A stretch of 55,763 nucleotides of DNA from Spirochaetaceae bacterium (GTDB lineage Bacteria > Spirochaetota > Spirochaetia > DSM-27196 > PWMO01), in assembly GCA_007693945.1 (NCBI GenBank), contig RECP01000054.1, forward strand, positions 1 through 55,763. Reading direction: 5' to 3'. The notes beneath the pieces are model-generated. The model had not been told where the DNA came from. It worked only from the letters and a program-made list of their open reading frames with translations, and made no database searches. The stretch's first letter is position 1. Each line of letters opens with the position of its first letter. This document shows positions 40,922 through 49,023 of the stretch, in pieces. The position numbers and the translations under genes are program-made.

Positions 40922-41689
40922 TCAGCTCGCAAGCAGTTCTTCGATCGGCACCAGTCCATTGGAGCACACAATCGAGAATCGGTCGGGCCGATCGGCGTGC
41001 TGCCTGAGCACCACCTTTCCTCCGGCCCGCTCGACAATCAGGCGCCCGGCGGCAATGTCCCACACGCTGACCTGCTCCTCTATGTAGGCATCGAGACGGC
41101 CCGTGGCAACGTAGGCCATTTCGAGCGCCGCACTGCCGAGCATGCGGATCTTGCGCACCGCAGGCGCAACCAGTTCATACCGGCGGATGCTGTGCTGCAG
41201 CGCTGCGGCGCGCTTGGCGAACCCCATGCTGATCACGGCTTCCGACAGCCGTCGGCGGCCGCTGACCGCTATCGCGCGGCCGTTGAGTCTCGGAACCTGG
41301 TTCTGTTCGGCACTCCATAGTTCGCCGACCATCGGATCGTAGATCACCCCGACAATGACCTGATCCTGACGGCGCAGCGCTATCGAGACGCCAAAATGCG
41401 GTATGCCGTAGTAGTAGTTGACCGTGCCGTCAATTGGATCAACGATCCACTGGTGATCCGATGCCGCGTTACCCGCTATGCCCTCTTCTCCCACGATTCC
41501 GTGATCGGGAAACGCTTGCAGCACGATATCGGTTATGAGTTGCTGACTCTGCTGGTCTACGTCGAGCTTGATATCGTGCGCGTGCAGCGCGTTGACCGTA
41601 ACCTGACGATGCATGCGCCCGACGATCATCTTTCCGGCCCGTGTTGCCGCATCAATCGCCGTTTCCAGAAACCGGCTTATGTCGCTCAC
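40922..41689 (-). CDS. Inositol monophosphatase-family phosphatase
   Basis: A 255-residue IMPase/SuhB-like magnesium phosphatase. The metal site is in VGEEG (about 67-70) and VDPIDGTVNYYYGIPHFG (Asp84, Asp87), and SVWDIAAGRLIVERAGG holds the third metal Asp. Substrates in the family range from inositol-1-P to fructose-1,6-bisphosphate, histidinol-P and PAP. The GTG at 41689 is chosen because GGAGGGA precedes it closely; an in-frame ATG at 41725 would overlap the kinase gene. Co-transcribed with the FGGY kinase upstream (19 nt gap). Confidence 0.88.
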   Translation of the reverse strand: MSDISRFLETAIDAATRAGKMIVGRMHRQVTVNALHAHDIKLDVDQQSQQLITDIVLQAFPDHGIVGEEGIAGNAASDHQWIVDPIDGTVNYYYGIPHFGVSIALRRQDQVIVGVIYDPMVGELWSAEQNQVPRLNGRAIAVSGRRRLSEAVISMGFAKRAAALQHSIRRYELVAPAVRKIRMLGSAALEMAYVATGRLDAYIEEQVSVWDIAAGRLIVERAGGKVVLRQHADRPDRFSIVCSNGLVPIEELLAS

Positions 41690-41708
41690 ACTCCCTCCGG
41701 CGTCCTTG

Positions 41709-43232
41709 CTACCAGGCGTCATCCCACGACTGCTCAAAACTCTGCTTGAGCGATGCATAGAGATTCTGATAGACGGCAAACCGGCTGCGATAGCGAGGGA
41801 TATCGCCTTGATCCGGCTCGATGCTGACCGGTGCGTCGGCGCCACCGATGCCGCGGAGGCGTGACGGATCAGATCCGTGCAGCGCGTAGAGTGCCGCGCC
41901 CAGCACCGACGCATCGGTCTGCGGCGACACAACCAGCCTGCGCTCCAGAACAGAGGCCAGGATCGCCAGCAGCGCCTTGTTCGCCGCCCCGCCGCCGCCG
42001 GCCACAATTGGATCTGCCGGCAGATCTAAAGACTTCACAACCTCAAGCGCGTCGCGCAGGGCGTACGCGATTCCTTCGAGCACCGCCCGATAGAGATGCA
42101 GGCCGGTATGCGTGCTTCGCAGCCCAAAGAACACCCCGGCTGCGTTTTCATCCATGTGCGGGGTGCGTTCTCCGGTGAGGTATGGCAGGAATAGCACACC
42201 ACCGGCTCCGGCCGCTACGCTCGTTACGCGGGCGTTGATTGTGTTGTAGTCGGGTCTCTCGGACGCTCCCCGATCCGGCAGCAGCTCCTGAAGAATCTTC
42301 ACAAGGTACCAGTCAACCGCTATGCCGGCGTTTTGAATTGCGGCCATGACCAGCCAGCGGCCGGCTGTGCCGTCACACAGCAGGTTAAGCCTCCGGTGAG
42401 GATCCGTCGTAGGGGACCCGCTTGGCGCAACGAATAACGCGCCGCTGCCCAGACTCAACCCGGCCGCCGTAGCGGCGGCGTTGGCCCCGGACGCCAGCCA
42501 GCCCGCGGCCACGTCACCGGAGCCCACGTACACCGGCAGTCCGGCACGGAGCTCGAGCAGCCGGGCGGCCGAGTCCGTGAGAACGCCGCCCAGGTCGGTA
42601 GCATTCCTGACGGGCGGCAGAATCGATCGATCGATGCCGAGCGTTGATGCGAGCTGATGCGACCACTGCAGCTTGACGGGATCAAAGAGCAGCGTGGCAC
42701 TGGCGTCACAGTAGTCCGTGGCGATTTCGCCGGTTAACCGGTAACGGATATAGTCCTTGGGCAGCACCAGCGCGCAAATGCGCCTGTATACCTCCGGCTC
42801 GTGATTCCTGATCCACAGTAGTTTGGGCAGCGTATACCCGGTACTCGGCGGGTTGCTGGTGCACGCAAACACTTCCTCGAGCAGATTGCGGCGCAGATAA
42901 TCGCATTCGGCCACCGTGCGCTGATCAGTCCAGCTGATTGCGGGACGCAGCGGTATCCCGTCACCGCCCAGAACAACCAGAGTATGCATTTGCCCGGTCA
43001 AACCGATTGCCTGCACGTCGCGCAGACTGCCCGCCCCAACGCGCTGCCGCAGTGAACCCACCGCCCGTGTCAGCGCCGTCCACCACACCTCGGGGTCCTG
43101 CTCCGCCCATCCCTGACCGGGGTGGGCAAGCCGGTAGCCGTCGGAGGCCAGGGCCTGAACCCGTCCGGCGCCGTCTATCAGGCACACCTTGATTGAAGAG
43201 GTGCCTGTATCAATGCCTATGAAGCTTTCCAT
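41709..43232 (-). CDS. FGGY-family carbohydrate kinase (xylulokinase-like)
   Basis: A 507-residue FGGY kinase. IGIDTGTSSIKVCLID opens the first phosphate loop, AIGLTGQMHTLVVL is the xylulokinase-type substrate loop, VGSGDVAAGWLASGA has the catalytic Asp, and AGGGGAANKALLAILASV is the adenosine motif. Transketolase, next door and divergent, uses xylulose-5-phosphate, which supports a xylulokinase role. The ATG at 43232 aligns with family starts. Its promoter carries a LacI-type palindrome. Confidence 0.87.
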   Translation of the reverse strand: MESFIGIDTGTSSIKVCLIDGAGRVQALASDGYRLAHPGQGWAEQDPEVWWTALTRAVGSLRQRVGAGSLRDVQAIGLTGQMHTLVVLGGDGIPLRPAISWTDQRTVAECDYLRRNLLEEVFACTSNPPSTGYTLPKLLWIRNHEPEVYRRICALVLPKDYIRYRLTGEIATDYCDASATLLFDPVKLQWSHQLASTLGIDRSILPPVRNATDLGGVLTDSAARLLELRAGLPVYVGSGDVAAGWLASGANAAATAAGLSLGSGALFVAPSGSPTTDPHRRLNLLCDGTAGRWLVMAAIQNAGIAVDWYLVKILQELLPDRGASERPDYNTINARVTSVAAGAGGVLFLPYLTGERTPHMDENAAGVFFGLRSTHTGLHLYRAVLEGIAYALRDALEVVKSLDLPADPIVAGGGGAANKALLAILASVLERRLVVSPQTDASVLGAALYALHGSDPSRLRGIGGADAPVSIEPDQGDIPRYRSRFAVYQNLYASLKQSFEQSWDDAW

Positions 43233-43299
43233 CCGTGCTCTGCTGCTGTAGAGTCCGCCCGACGACAACGTCCGCCGGAACCGGGGCCGTCAGTGCCCC

Positions 43300-43321
43300 G
43301 TTCACGCGTGAACCGATTCAC
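43300..43321. promoter_or_regulatory. LacI-type double palindromic operator at the FGGY kinase promoter
   Basis: Two overlapping perfect 14-bp inverted repeats: GTTCACGCGTGAAC (43300-43313) and GTGAA-CCGA-TTCAC (43308-43321). The second resembles LacI/CcpA-type sites (TGAA-N4-TTCA). They cover the predicted transcription start just after the -10. No LacI-family gene lies in this window. Confidence 0.6.
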
Positions 43322-43350
43322 ATTATGGGTTCAGTCGTTTGGGCTGTCAA
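43322..43350 (-). promoter_or_regulatory. Promoter of the FGGY kinase-IMPase operon
   Basis: Minus strand: perfect TTGACA (43345-43350), exactly 17 bp, CATAAT (43322-43327). The -10 directly abuts the operator palindromes. Leader about 80 nt. Confidence 0.7.
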
Positions 43351-43425
43351 GCGCGCGGAGCGCGTCGGCGCACTCCGCAACGCTGTCAACCGGCATCGTA
43401 ACGCTGCCCTGATGCTTACGAATCC

Positions 43426-43454
43426 TTGCACATCCTATCGATTCGGGCCATAAT
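43426..43454 (+). promoter_or_regulatory. Transketolase promoter
   Basis: TTGCAC (43426-43431), exactly 17 bp, CATAAT (43449-43454). Leader about 68 nt, with AAAGGAAAC just before the GTG start. Confidence 0.6.
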
Positions 43455-43528
43455 CGGTCACCGAGCCGCCACATGTGTGCTGAATCACCGCACTGCCGGC
43501 ACTGGAACACCACGACAAAGGAAACAGT

Positions 43529-45517
43529 GTGAAAAACGCAACCATCGATGCAATTGCTCTGACCGTCAGATCGCTGGTTATGGATGCCGTCGAAGAGGCC
43601 GGAACGGGACATCCGGGGCTGCCGATGGGCCTTGCCGAACTGGGCGCCGTTCTGTACGGCGAGGTTCTGAATCACTGCCCCGATCAGCCGCAATGGCCGA
43701 ACCGCGACCGATTCGTACTCTCGGCGGGCCACGGTAGCCTGCTGCAATACAGTCTGATGTTTCTGTCAGGTTACCCGCTGGCACTCGAAGATATCAAGCG
43801 CTTTCGGAAAATGGATTCGCTCTGTCCGGGGCACCCCGAATACGGGCTGATACCGGGAATAGAAACAACAACCGGTCCGCTGGGGCAGGGCGTCGGGAAC
43901 GCGGTAGGGATGGCGATTGCCGAAGAAATGCTGGCCGCACGATTCAACACCCCGTCGCATTCGGTTGTGGATCACTTCACTTACGTGATCGCCAGCGACG
44001 GAGACATGATGGAGGGCGTCTGTTCTGAAGCGTGCTCGCTGGCCGGCCACCTGGGCCTCGGCAAACTGATTGTGTTCTACGACATGAACGGAACCACCAT
44101 CGAAGGTCCAACCAGCCTCACTTTCACCGAGGATGTCGCCAAACGCTTCGAGGCCTACCGATGGCAGGTGCTCGAGACCGACGCCTATCAGGTAGACAAC
44201 ATCCGCGCACGGATCGAAAGCGCACGCGCGGAACGCACCAGGCCGTCGCTGATATGCGTTCGGTCGCTGCTCGGAAAGGGCGCCCCGAACAAGGAGGGCC
44301 GTTCAATTGCACACGGCGCCCCACTGGGCGCCGAGGAGATCGAAGCGGCGCGCGTCAACCTCGGGCTGCCGAAGGACCACGCCTTCTACATTGACCCGCG
44401 GGCAGTGCGGTTTTTCGATGCGCAGCGTGAGCACCACCGCGCCCGGTACGCCCGCTGGGAACAAGTTTTTCAACAATGGAGTGCGGAAAACCTGCAGTTG
44501 CGTTACGAGTGGGACAGCCTGTCGGCGGCAGGGCCACAGTTTGAAACCGCCCGGTTGCTGTCAGAATGGCCGACCGGCGAGTTGATTGCACCGCGCAAAG
44601 CGAGCGGGACCACTCTGGAACTACTCATGCAGCAGATGCCGGGACTGGTAGGCGGATCCGCGGATCTGTCGTCTTCAAATAACGTCAATGTCCCTGGCCT
44701 GCTCCCCTTCGATTCCGGCAATCGGAGCGGCCGGATGATCAATTTCGGCGTCCGTGAACACGCCATGGCGGCAATCGTAAACGGCATAACGCTGCACGGA
44801 GGATACCGCGCATTTGGCGCAACCTACCTGGTGTTCTCCGACTACATGCGCGCCGCAATTCGTCTGGCGGCCTTGATGCAACTCCCTTCGATCTTCGTGC
44901 TGACGCACGATTCAATCCACGTGGGCGAAGACGGGCCGACGCACCAGCCGGTCGAGCACCTTGCCGCGCTGCGTGCGATCCCCAACCTGCAGGTGTTGCG
45001 GCCCTCGGATGCTCATGAAACCGCAATCGCGTGGGAGATGGCAATCAGCAATACCGCCGGGCCAACGGCGCTCATTCTGGCTCGACAGGCGTTGCCGGTT
45101 CATCACAAGCATGACCCGCATTGGCAGCAGACTATCCGGGCAGGAGCCTACGTCGTCCGTGACCCGGGAGAGACCGCCGAACTCGTTCTGCTGGCTACCG
45201 GCTCGGAGGTGACCCTGGCGCTCGAGGCTGCAGACGAGTGCGGGCACCGTATTCGAGTTGTATCGATGATCGAACGCGAACGGTTCGCAAATCAGACTCA
45301 GGAGTTTCGTGACGCAATCATCCCGCCCGATATACCACTGATCGTTGTGGAAGCCGGCATAGCCCAGGGATGGGAAAGCTACGCCGCCGGGCGCACGAGT
45401 GTGATGGGCATATCACGCTTCGGCCTGCCCGGACCGGGCAAGGCGGTGGCCGAACGCCTCGGCTTGAGCAAGGCGGAACTGATGAGGCGAATTGAATCGG
45501 CTGTTCAGTCCAGCTGA
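43529..45517 (+). CDS. tkt: Transketolase
   Basis: A 662-residue full-length transketolase, thiamine-diphosphate dependent, of the pentose-phosphate pathway. GTGHPGLPMGLAELG holds the catalytic His, GPLGQGVGNAVGMAIAE and ASDGDMMEGVCSEACSLAGHLGLGKLIVFYDMN contain the ThDP motif, and GVREHAMAAIVNGITLHGG the conserved Glu. The C-terminal domain is present, so it is not split into two subunits. The start is GTG at 43529, with AAGGAAAC 4-10 nt upstream. It is transcribed divergently from the xylulokinase-like gene. Confidence 0.95.
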   Translation: MKNATIDAIALTVRSLVMDAVEEAGTGHPGLPMGLAELGAVLYGEVLNHCPDQPQWPNRDRFVLSAGHGSLLQYSLMFLSGYPLALEDIKRFRKMDSLCPGHPEYGLIPGIETTTGPLGQGVGNAVGMAIAEEMLAARFNTPSHSVVDHFTYVIASDGDMMEGVCSEACSLAGHLGLGKLIVFYDMNGTTIEGPTSLTFTEDVAKRFEAYRWQVLETDAYQVDNIRARIESARAERTRPSLICVRSLLGKGAPNKEGRSIAHGAPLGAEEIEAARVNLGLPKDHAFYIDPRAVRFFDAQREHHRARYARWEQVFQQWSAENLQLRYEWDSLSAAGPQFETARLLSEWPTGELIAPRKASGTTLELLMQQMPGLVGGSADLSSSNNVNVPGLLPFDSGNRSGRMINFGVREHAMAAIVNGITLHGGYRAFGATYLVFSDYMRAAIRLAALMQLPSIFVLTHDSIHVGEDGPTHQPVEHLAALRAIPNLQVLRPSDAHETAIAWEMAISNTAGPTALILARQALPVHHKHDPHWQQTIRAGAYVVRDPGETAELVLLATGSEVTLALEAADECGHRIRVVSMIERERFANQTQEFRDAIIPPDIPLIVVEAGIAQGWESYAAGRTSVMGISRFGLPGPGKAVAERLGLSKAELMRRIESAVQSS

Positions 45518-45550
45518 CCGTGCCCCATCGGTGAAGGTGCTCCGGGAGGC

Positions 45551-46462
45551 TCAGCACGCGGCCGCCGCGTTCAGAAAGTCGTAGCGCACTTTGTCCCTGG
45601 CCAGAAGATAGCGCTCTTGTCTGTCCGGCGCGCGCTCCGCAAGCCGGCGCACTCCCCAGCTGCGCGCAATGGTATTGAAGTCGAACATATCGTAGTGATG
45701 CCCGATGAGAACCGAGACATCGAGCTCGTCCGCCAGTTCGACCGCCTCATCGAGTGTCATGTTTCCCGGAACGCCGTTGGCGCGGCGACGGTCATCGCGG
45801 CCGTTCACCGGCAGCAACGCGATATCGATCGTGAACCGCGATAGCGCCTCGCTCAACGCCGGAAACGGAACGGTATCACCGGAGTGATAGAGCACGATAC
45901 GCGGAAACTGCAGTACGTAGCCTACAAACAGGTCATTCCCGTCATCGTCCAGGCGGCGTTCTTCGTGCGCGCCGGGCACTACCGACACGCTTACGGTCGA
46001 GTCTCGTGATGACCCGGCGCCATCGCGCGACTGGAGCATAACAGTGTCAGCGGTGTTGCAGAGCACTATCCGCTCCGAAGGCACTCCCCGCTCAAGCGCA
46101 ACCGGGTACGCTGACCGTGGAACAAGGAAACGGCAGCCCGGGTTGGCTCTTGCCAGCAGGGGCAGTGTTCCCGGATCCAGGTGATCGGTGTGGCTGTGCG
46201 TCGCAAGAACCCAATCAACGTCTCGTAGTCCGTCTGCTGCTATCGGCGCGGCCATCATCCGCACGTGAGGAAACATCTTGCCGCGGTACTTCTCCGCGAG
46301 GCTGTCGGAGAGGTAGGGATCTATCACGATCCGCAGCTCGCCCGTGTCAACCAGGAAACCTGCCTGGCCGAGCCAGAAGAGGCGCAGCTGAATCCCGGCC
46401 GGCAGCTGTTCGCGACAGACAGGAAGCGCTCCACATTCCTGTATTTCCAGTCGGCTGCTCAT
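45551..46462 (-). CDS. Metallo-beta-lactamase-fold hydrolase (UlaG-like)
   Basis: A 303-residue MBL-fold protein with THSHTDHLDP (His89, His91, Asp93, His94), a later VVPGAHEERRL, YHSGDTVPFP with the bridging Asp, and VLIGHHYDMFDFN. This resembles UlaG, the L-ascorbate-6-phosphate lactonase, which would fit opening of a sugar lactone phosphate. Last gene of the seven-gene operon starting at 52663. Its ATG overlaps the stop of the dehydrogenase gene by ATGA. The true substrate is unknown. Confidence 0.82.
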   Translation of the reverse strand: MSSRLEIQECGALPVCREQLPAGIQLRLFWLGQAGFLVDTGELRIVIDPYLSDSLAEKYRGKMFPHVRMMAAPIAADGLRDVDWVLATHSHTDHLDPGTLPLLARANPGCRFLVPRSAYPVALERGVPSERIVLCNTADTVMLQSRDGAGSSRDSTVSVSVVPGAHEERRLDDDGNDLFVGYVLQFPRIVLYHSGDTVPFPALSEALSRFTIDIALLPVNGRDDRRRANGVPGNMTLDEAVELADELDVSVLIGHHYDMFDFNTIARSWGVRRLAERAPDRQERYLLARDKVRYDFLNAAAAC

Positions 46463-47400
46463 CCGCCTTCCGCCTGCCGGCTCAATACCCGCAGCAGATT
46501 CTCAATTGACACCTGGGTGACCCGCTCAACACTTTCAACGGTGAAGCCGCCGATGTGCGGCGTGGCGATCACGTTTTCGTGATCAATCAGGCTCCAGTCC
46601 TCCGGCGGCTCGGCCTGGAATGCGTCCAGCGTGAGCACCGCGACGGTGCCGTCCTCCAGTGCCGCCCGAACCGCCTGAGCGTCAAGAAGCTCAAAGCGCG
46701 CCGTATTGACAATCATGACACCGGCCTTCATCCGAGCGAAAGCAGCAGCGTCCAGCAGCGCGACCCCGTCTTCGGGAACAGGCGCGTGCAGCGACAGGAT
46801 GTCGGCGGTCTGCAATAGCTCATCGAGCGAAACAAAGCCGAAGTTGCCCGCCGGACGGAACCCGGCATCAACGTAGGGGTCGAAGGCACGGACCGTCATG
46901 CCGAAAGCGAGACACAGCTCGGCCACCGCACGTCCGATCCTGCCGCATCCGACGATCCCCACCGTGCGGCCGTTGAGTTCGATGCCTTTGCGCCGCTGCC
47001 ACGCGTGGTTCTTGAGCGTGCTGTGGTGAAAATCCATTCGACGGCAGGCCGCCAGCATATGCGCGATCGTCAATTCGGCAACACCGCGAGCGTTGACTCC
47101 CTCGGCGCGCATCACTTGCACACCGCGCTCGCGGGCGGCTTCCATATCTACGTTGTCGATTCCGACGCCGTTACGGCTGATGACGCGCAAACGAGGCGCG
47201 GCCTCCAGTACTGCGCGCGAAACCTTCTCTACGCCGGCAAGATATCCCACCGCTTCCGCGAGTGCCCCGATCAGCCGGCGCTCATCGGGCTGTTCTCCGG
47301 GCGTCGGCATGACCACCTCGTAGCCGGCGCGGCGCAGTCGCTCCAGGGCGGCATGCGGCGGAGATGTCATTGACCTCGGCGTCACTACTATGCGGTCCAT
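46459..47400 (-). CDS. D-2-hydroxyacid dehydrogenase (phosphoglycerate dehydrogenase-like)
   Basis: A 313-residue NAD-dependent D-isomer 2-hydroxyacid dehydrogenase. VGIVGCGRIGRAVAELCLAFG is the dinucleotide fold, RNGVGIDNVDMEAA and NTARFELLD hold the catalytic Arg regions, and TPHIGGFTVESVER has the catalytic His. There is no C-terminal ACT or regulatory domain. A role in serine synthesis is unlikely in this sugar operon; oxidation or reduction of a sugar-acid intermediate is more likely. The ATG at 47400 aligns with family starts and follows GGGAGAAC. Confidence 0.85.
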   Translation of the reverse strand: MDRIVVTPRSMTSPPHAALERLRRAGYEVVMPTPGEQPDERRLIGALAEAVGYLAGVEKVSRAVLEAAPRLRVISRNGVGIDNVDMEAARERGVQVMRAEGVNARGVAELTIAHMLAACRRMDFHHSTLKNHAWQRRKGIELNGRTVGIVGCGRIGRAVAELCLAFGMTVRAFDPYVDAGFRPAGNFGFVSLDELLQTADILSLHAPVPEDGVALLDAAAFARMKAGVMIVNTARFELLDAQAVRAALEDGTVAVLTLDAFQAEPPEDWSLIDHENVIATPHIGGFTVESVERVTQVSIENLLRVLSRQAEGG

Positions 47401-47452
47401 CCTGTTCTCCCATGTTGCGGCCTGACCCCACAGGCGGCCGGCGTCAGTCAGT

Positions 47453-48028
47453 TCAGACAATCTCTACCGCGCCGCTGCGTCTGTAGACGCGCTTTATGAA
47501 GCCCTCCTGCTCGATGTCACCGTAGTTGTGCCCGGCTTCCGCGCCGTAGACGCAGTAGGATACCAGCGGCTCGTCACCGGTGTTCACCGAGCGGTGCGCC
47601 CAGTAGGGCGGCACATAGACCATTCTGTCGCGTACCATCGGCTGCGCATTGAAACGACCATCACTGGTCTTCATAATCATGTAGCCCTCTCCGCGCAGAC
47701 AGAGATAGGTCTCTCCGGTGTTCACCACCGTGTGATAATGTCCTTTGGTCATGAAGCACTCGTCGCCGACCGTACCCGGCTGCAGCGTACTGATGCAATA
47801 CATCAGATGACCGTATTCCTCAGGCACCGGAACCTCGAAGACCTCGTAATGCACCGGATCACCACTGTCGGCGATCAGCCTTTCCAGGGCCTCCTGATCG
47901 GCGTAGTGGCCGCGCATGTCCGACGCCCTGCGCACGATATGATGCTTGGCCCGCGGCATTTCACCCCGATTGACATCTATCTCCACCGTAAACGGCTCGA
48001 TGAAACTTGTTCCGGCTACCGTCTGCAT
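47453..48028 (-). CDS. Cupin-type glucose-6-phosphate isomerase
   Basis: A 191-residue cupin phosphoglucose isomerase of the archaeal (Pyrococcus/Thermococcus) type, unrelated to the usual Pgi. The metal ligands are in TKGHYHT (His97, His99), GETYLCLRGEGY (Glu106) and YVPPYWAHRSVNTG (His145). It would isomerise glucose-6-phosphate and fructose-6-phosphate or a similar phosphosugar. AAGGAGAGAAAGG precedes the ATG at 48028. In bacteria this family is patchy, so acquisition by transfer is possible. In this operon it may act on a related aldose phosphate. Confidence 0.9.
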   Translation of the reverse strand: MQTVAGTSFIEPFTVEIDVNRGEMPRAKHHIVRRASDMRGHYADQEALERLIADSGDPVHYEVFEVPVPEEYGHLMYCISTLQPGTVGDECFMTKGHYHTVVNTGETYLCLRGEGYMIMKTSDGRFNAQPMVRDRMVYVPPYWAHRSVNTGDEPLVSYCVYGAEAGHNYGDIEQEGFIKRVYRRSGAVEIV

Positions 48029-48054
48029 ACCTTTCTCTCCTTGTCTCACGTGAT

Positions 48055-49008
48055 CTACCGCGCGCCGGCGGCAATTTCGCTCAGTCTGTCAAACTGCGGA
48101 CCGGCGGTTGGTATGTCTATGTCGAACACCTCCGCAATGACCCGCGTCCAGCCGTGGATGAAGTAGACCCACCCATCCTCGATTGTCAAACGCCGCTCCT
48201 GCTGCTGCGCACGTGCCTGGTCGAGGAATACCAGGTCACCGCGGTAATTGAACTCCCACACCAGCCCGTTTTCGGGGAATCCGGCCGCGTCGGTCAGCGG
48301 CGAACCCGGGGCATCCTTGCCCAGACCGGTAGCATTGACCACCATCGACCCGGGAACCAGTCGGTTGACCACCGCGTCATTCTGCTCGGGCTTCGGGCAA
48401 TGGTGATACTCGACCCCGATACCGGGATTGATCCGGGCGTGAATCTGCTTCATCTCCTCGAGCCGCGGCGTACTGCGGTTGGTCACCACAATACGTGCCG
48501 GCCACTCGGCCTGCGGCTTCTGCTTCATGATGTACATTGTGAGTGCCAGGGAAGAACCACCGGCACCCAGCAGACAGAGTTCTCCCCCGGTCCTGCGCCA
48601 GTGATCGGCCGGCAGGAAAGCTTCCATCGACAACCCGCTGGTAATCGGATCCTTGGCGTGTCCGCACAGCTTTCCCTCGCGCTTGGAGATTGAACTTACC
48701 TCACCCAGCAGGTCGGCGTATTCATCAAGCTCGTCAAACATGTCACGGCTGGCCCGCAACAAGTCGATCTTGTGCGTAGTCACCAGTCCGCCCAGCGAAT
48801 GCTCATCCTGCTTCAGAAACTCGACAACCCGGCGGTAGACCCCCGGTTCATCGTGATGCCGGCAATCGATACCGGCAATCGGAACATCGCCCAGCCCGAG
48901 ATGCTCAGCCCAGCGCGGGAATACGCGCATGATCGAGGACTTGGCGGTTGTCACGCCGATGAAGTAGAACGTCGGGCGTGCCGCGGGCTGCAGATCGTGT
49001 ACCGTCAT
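48055..49008 (-). CDS. Shikimate-dehydrogenase-like oxidoreductase
   Basis: A 317-residue protein of the shikimate/quinate dehydrogenase superfamily. FYFIGVTTAKSSIMRVFPRW is the substrate-binding opening, GGLVTTHKIDLL carries the expected Lys, and LCLLGAGGSSLALTMYIM with VVTNRST forms the cofactor fold. The chain is longer than AroE (about 270), and the classic AroE NVTxPxK motif is altered, so another cyclic polyol or sugar acid is a likelier substrate than shikimate. It lies 26 nt before the cupin gene's start in the operon. Confidence 0.8.
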   Translation of the reverse strand: MTVHDLQPAARPTFYFIGVTTAKSSIMRVFPRWAEHLGLGDVPIAGIDCRHHDEPGVYRRVVEFLKQDEHSLGGLVTTHKIDLLRASRDMFDELDEYADLLGEVSSISKREGKLCGHAKDPITSGLSMEAFLPADHWRRTGGELCLLGAGGSSLALTMYIMKQKPQAEWPARIVVTNRSTPRLEEMKQIHARINPGIGVEYHHCPKPEQNDAVVNRLVPGSMVVNATGLGKDAPGSPLTDAAGFPENGLVWEFNYRGDLVFLDQARAQQQERRLTIEDGWVYFIHGWTRVIAEVFDIDIPTAGPQFDRLSEIAAGAR

Positions 49009-49023
49009 TGCTTACTCCCTTTT

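Noticed and set aside
40922-42007. A 361-residue version of the inositol-monophosphatase-like protein.
   Set aside because: The extra ~106 residues lie almost wholly inside the FGGY kinase gene on the same strand in another frame and look like frame-shifted sequence.
45537-45557. GTGCT-N11-AGCAC between transketolase and the UlaG-like gene as a terminator.
   Set aside because: Only 5-bp arms, long loop, no T-run, and it overlaps the coding end of the neighbouring gene.
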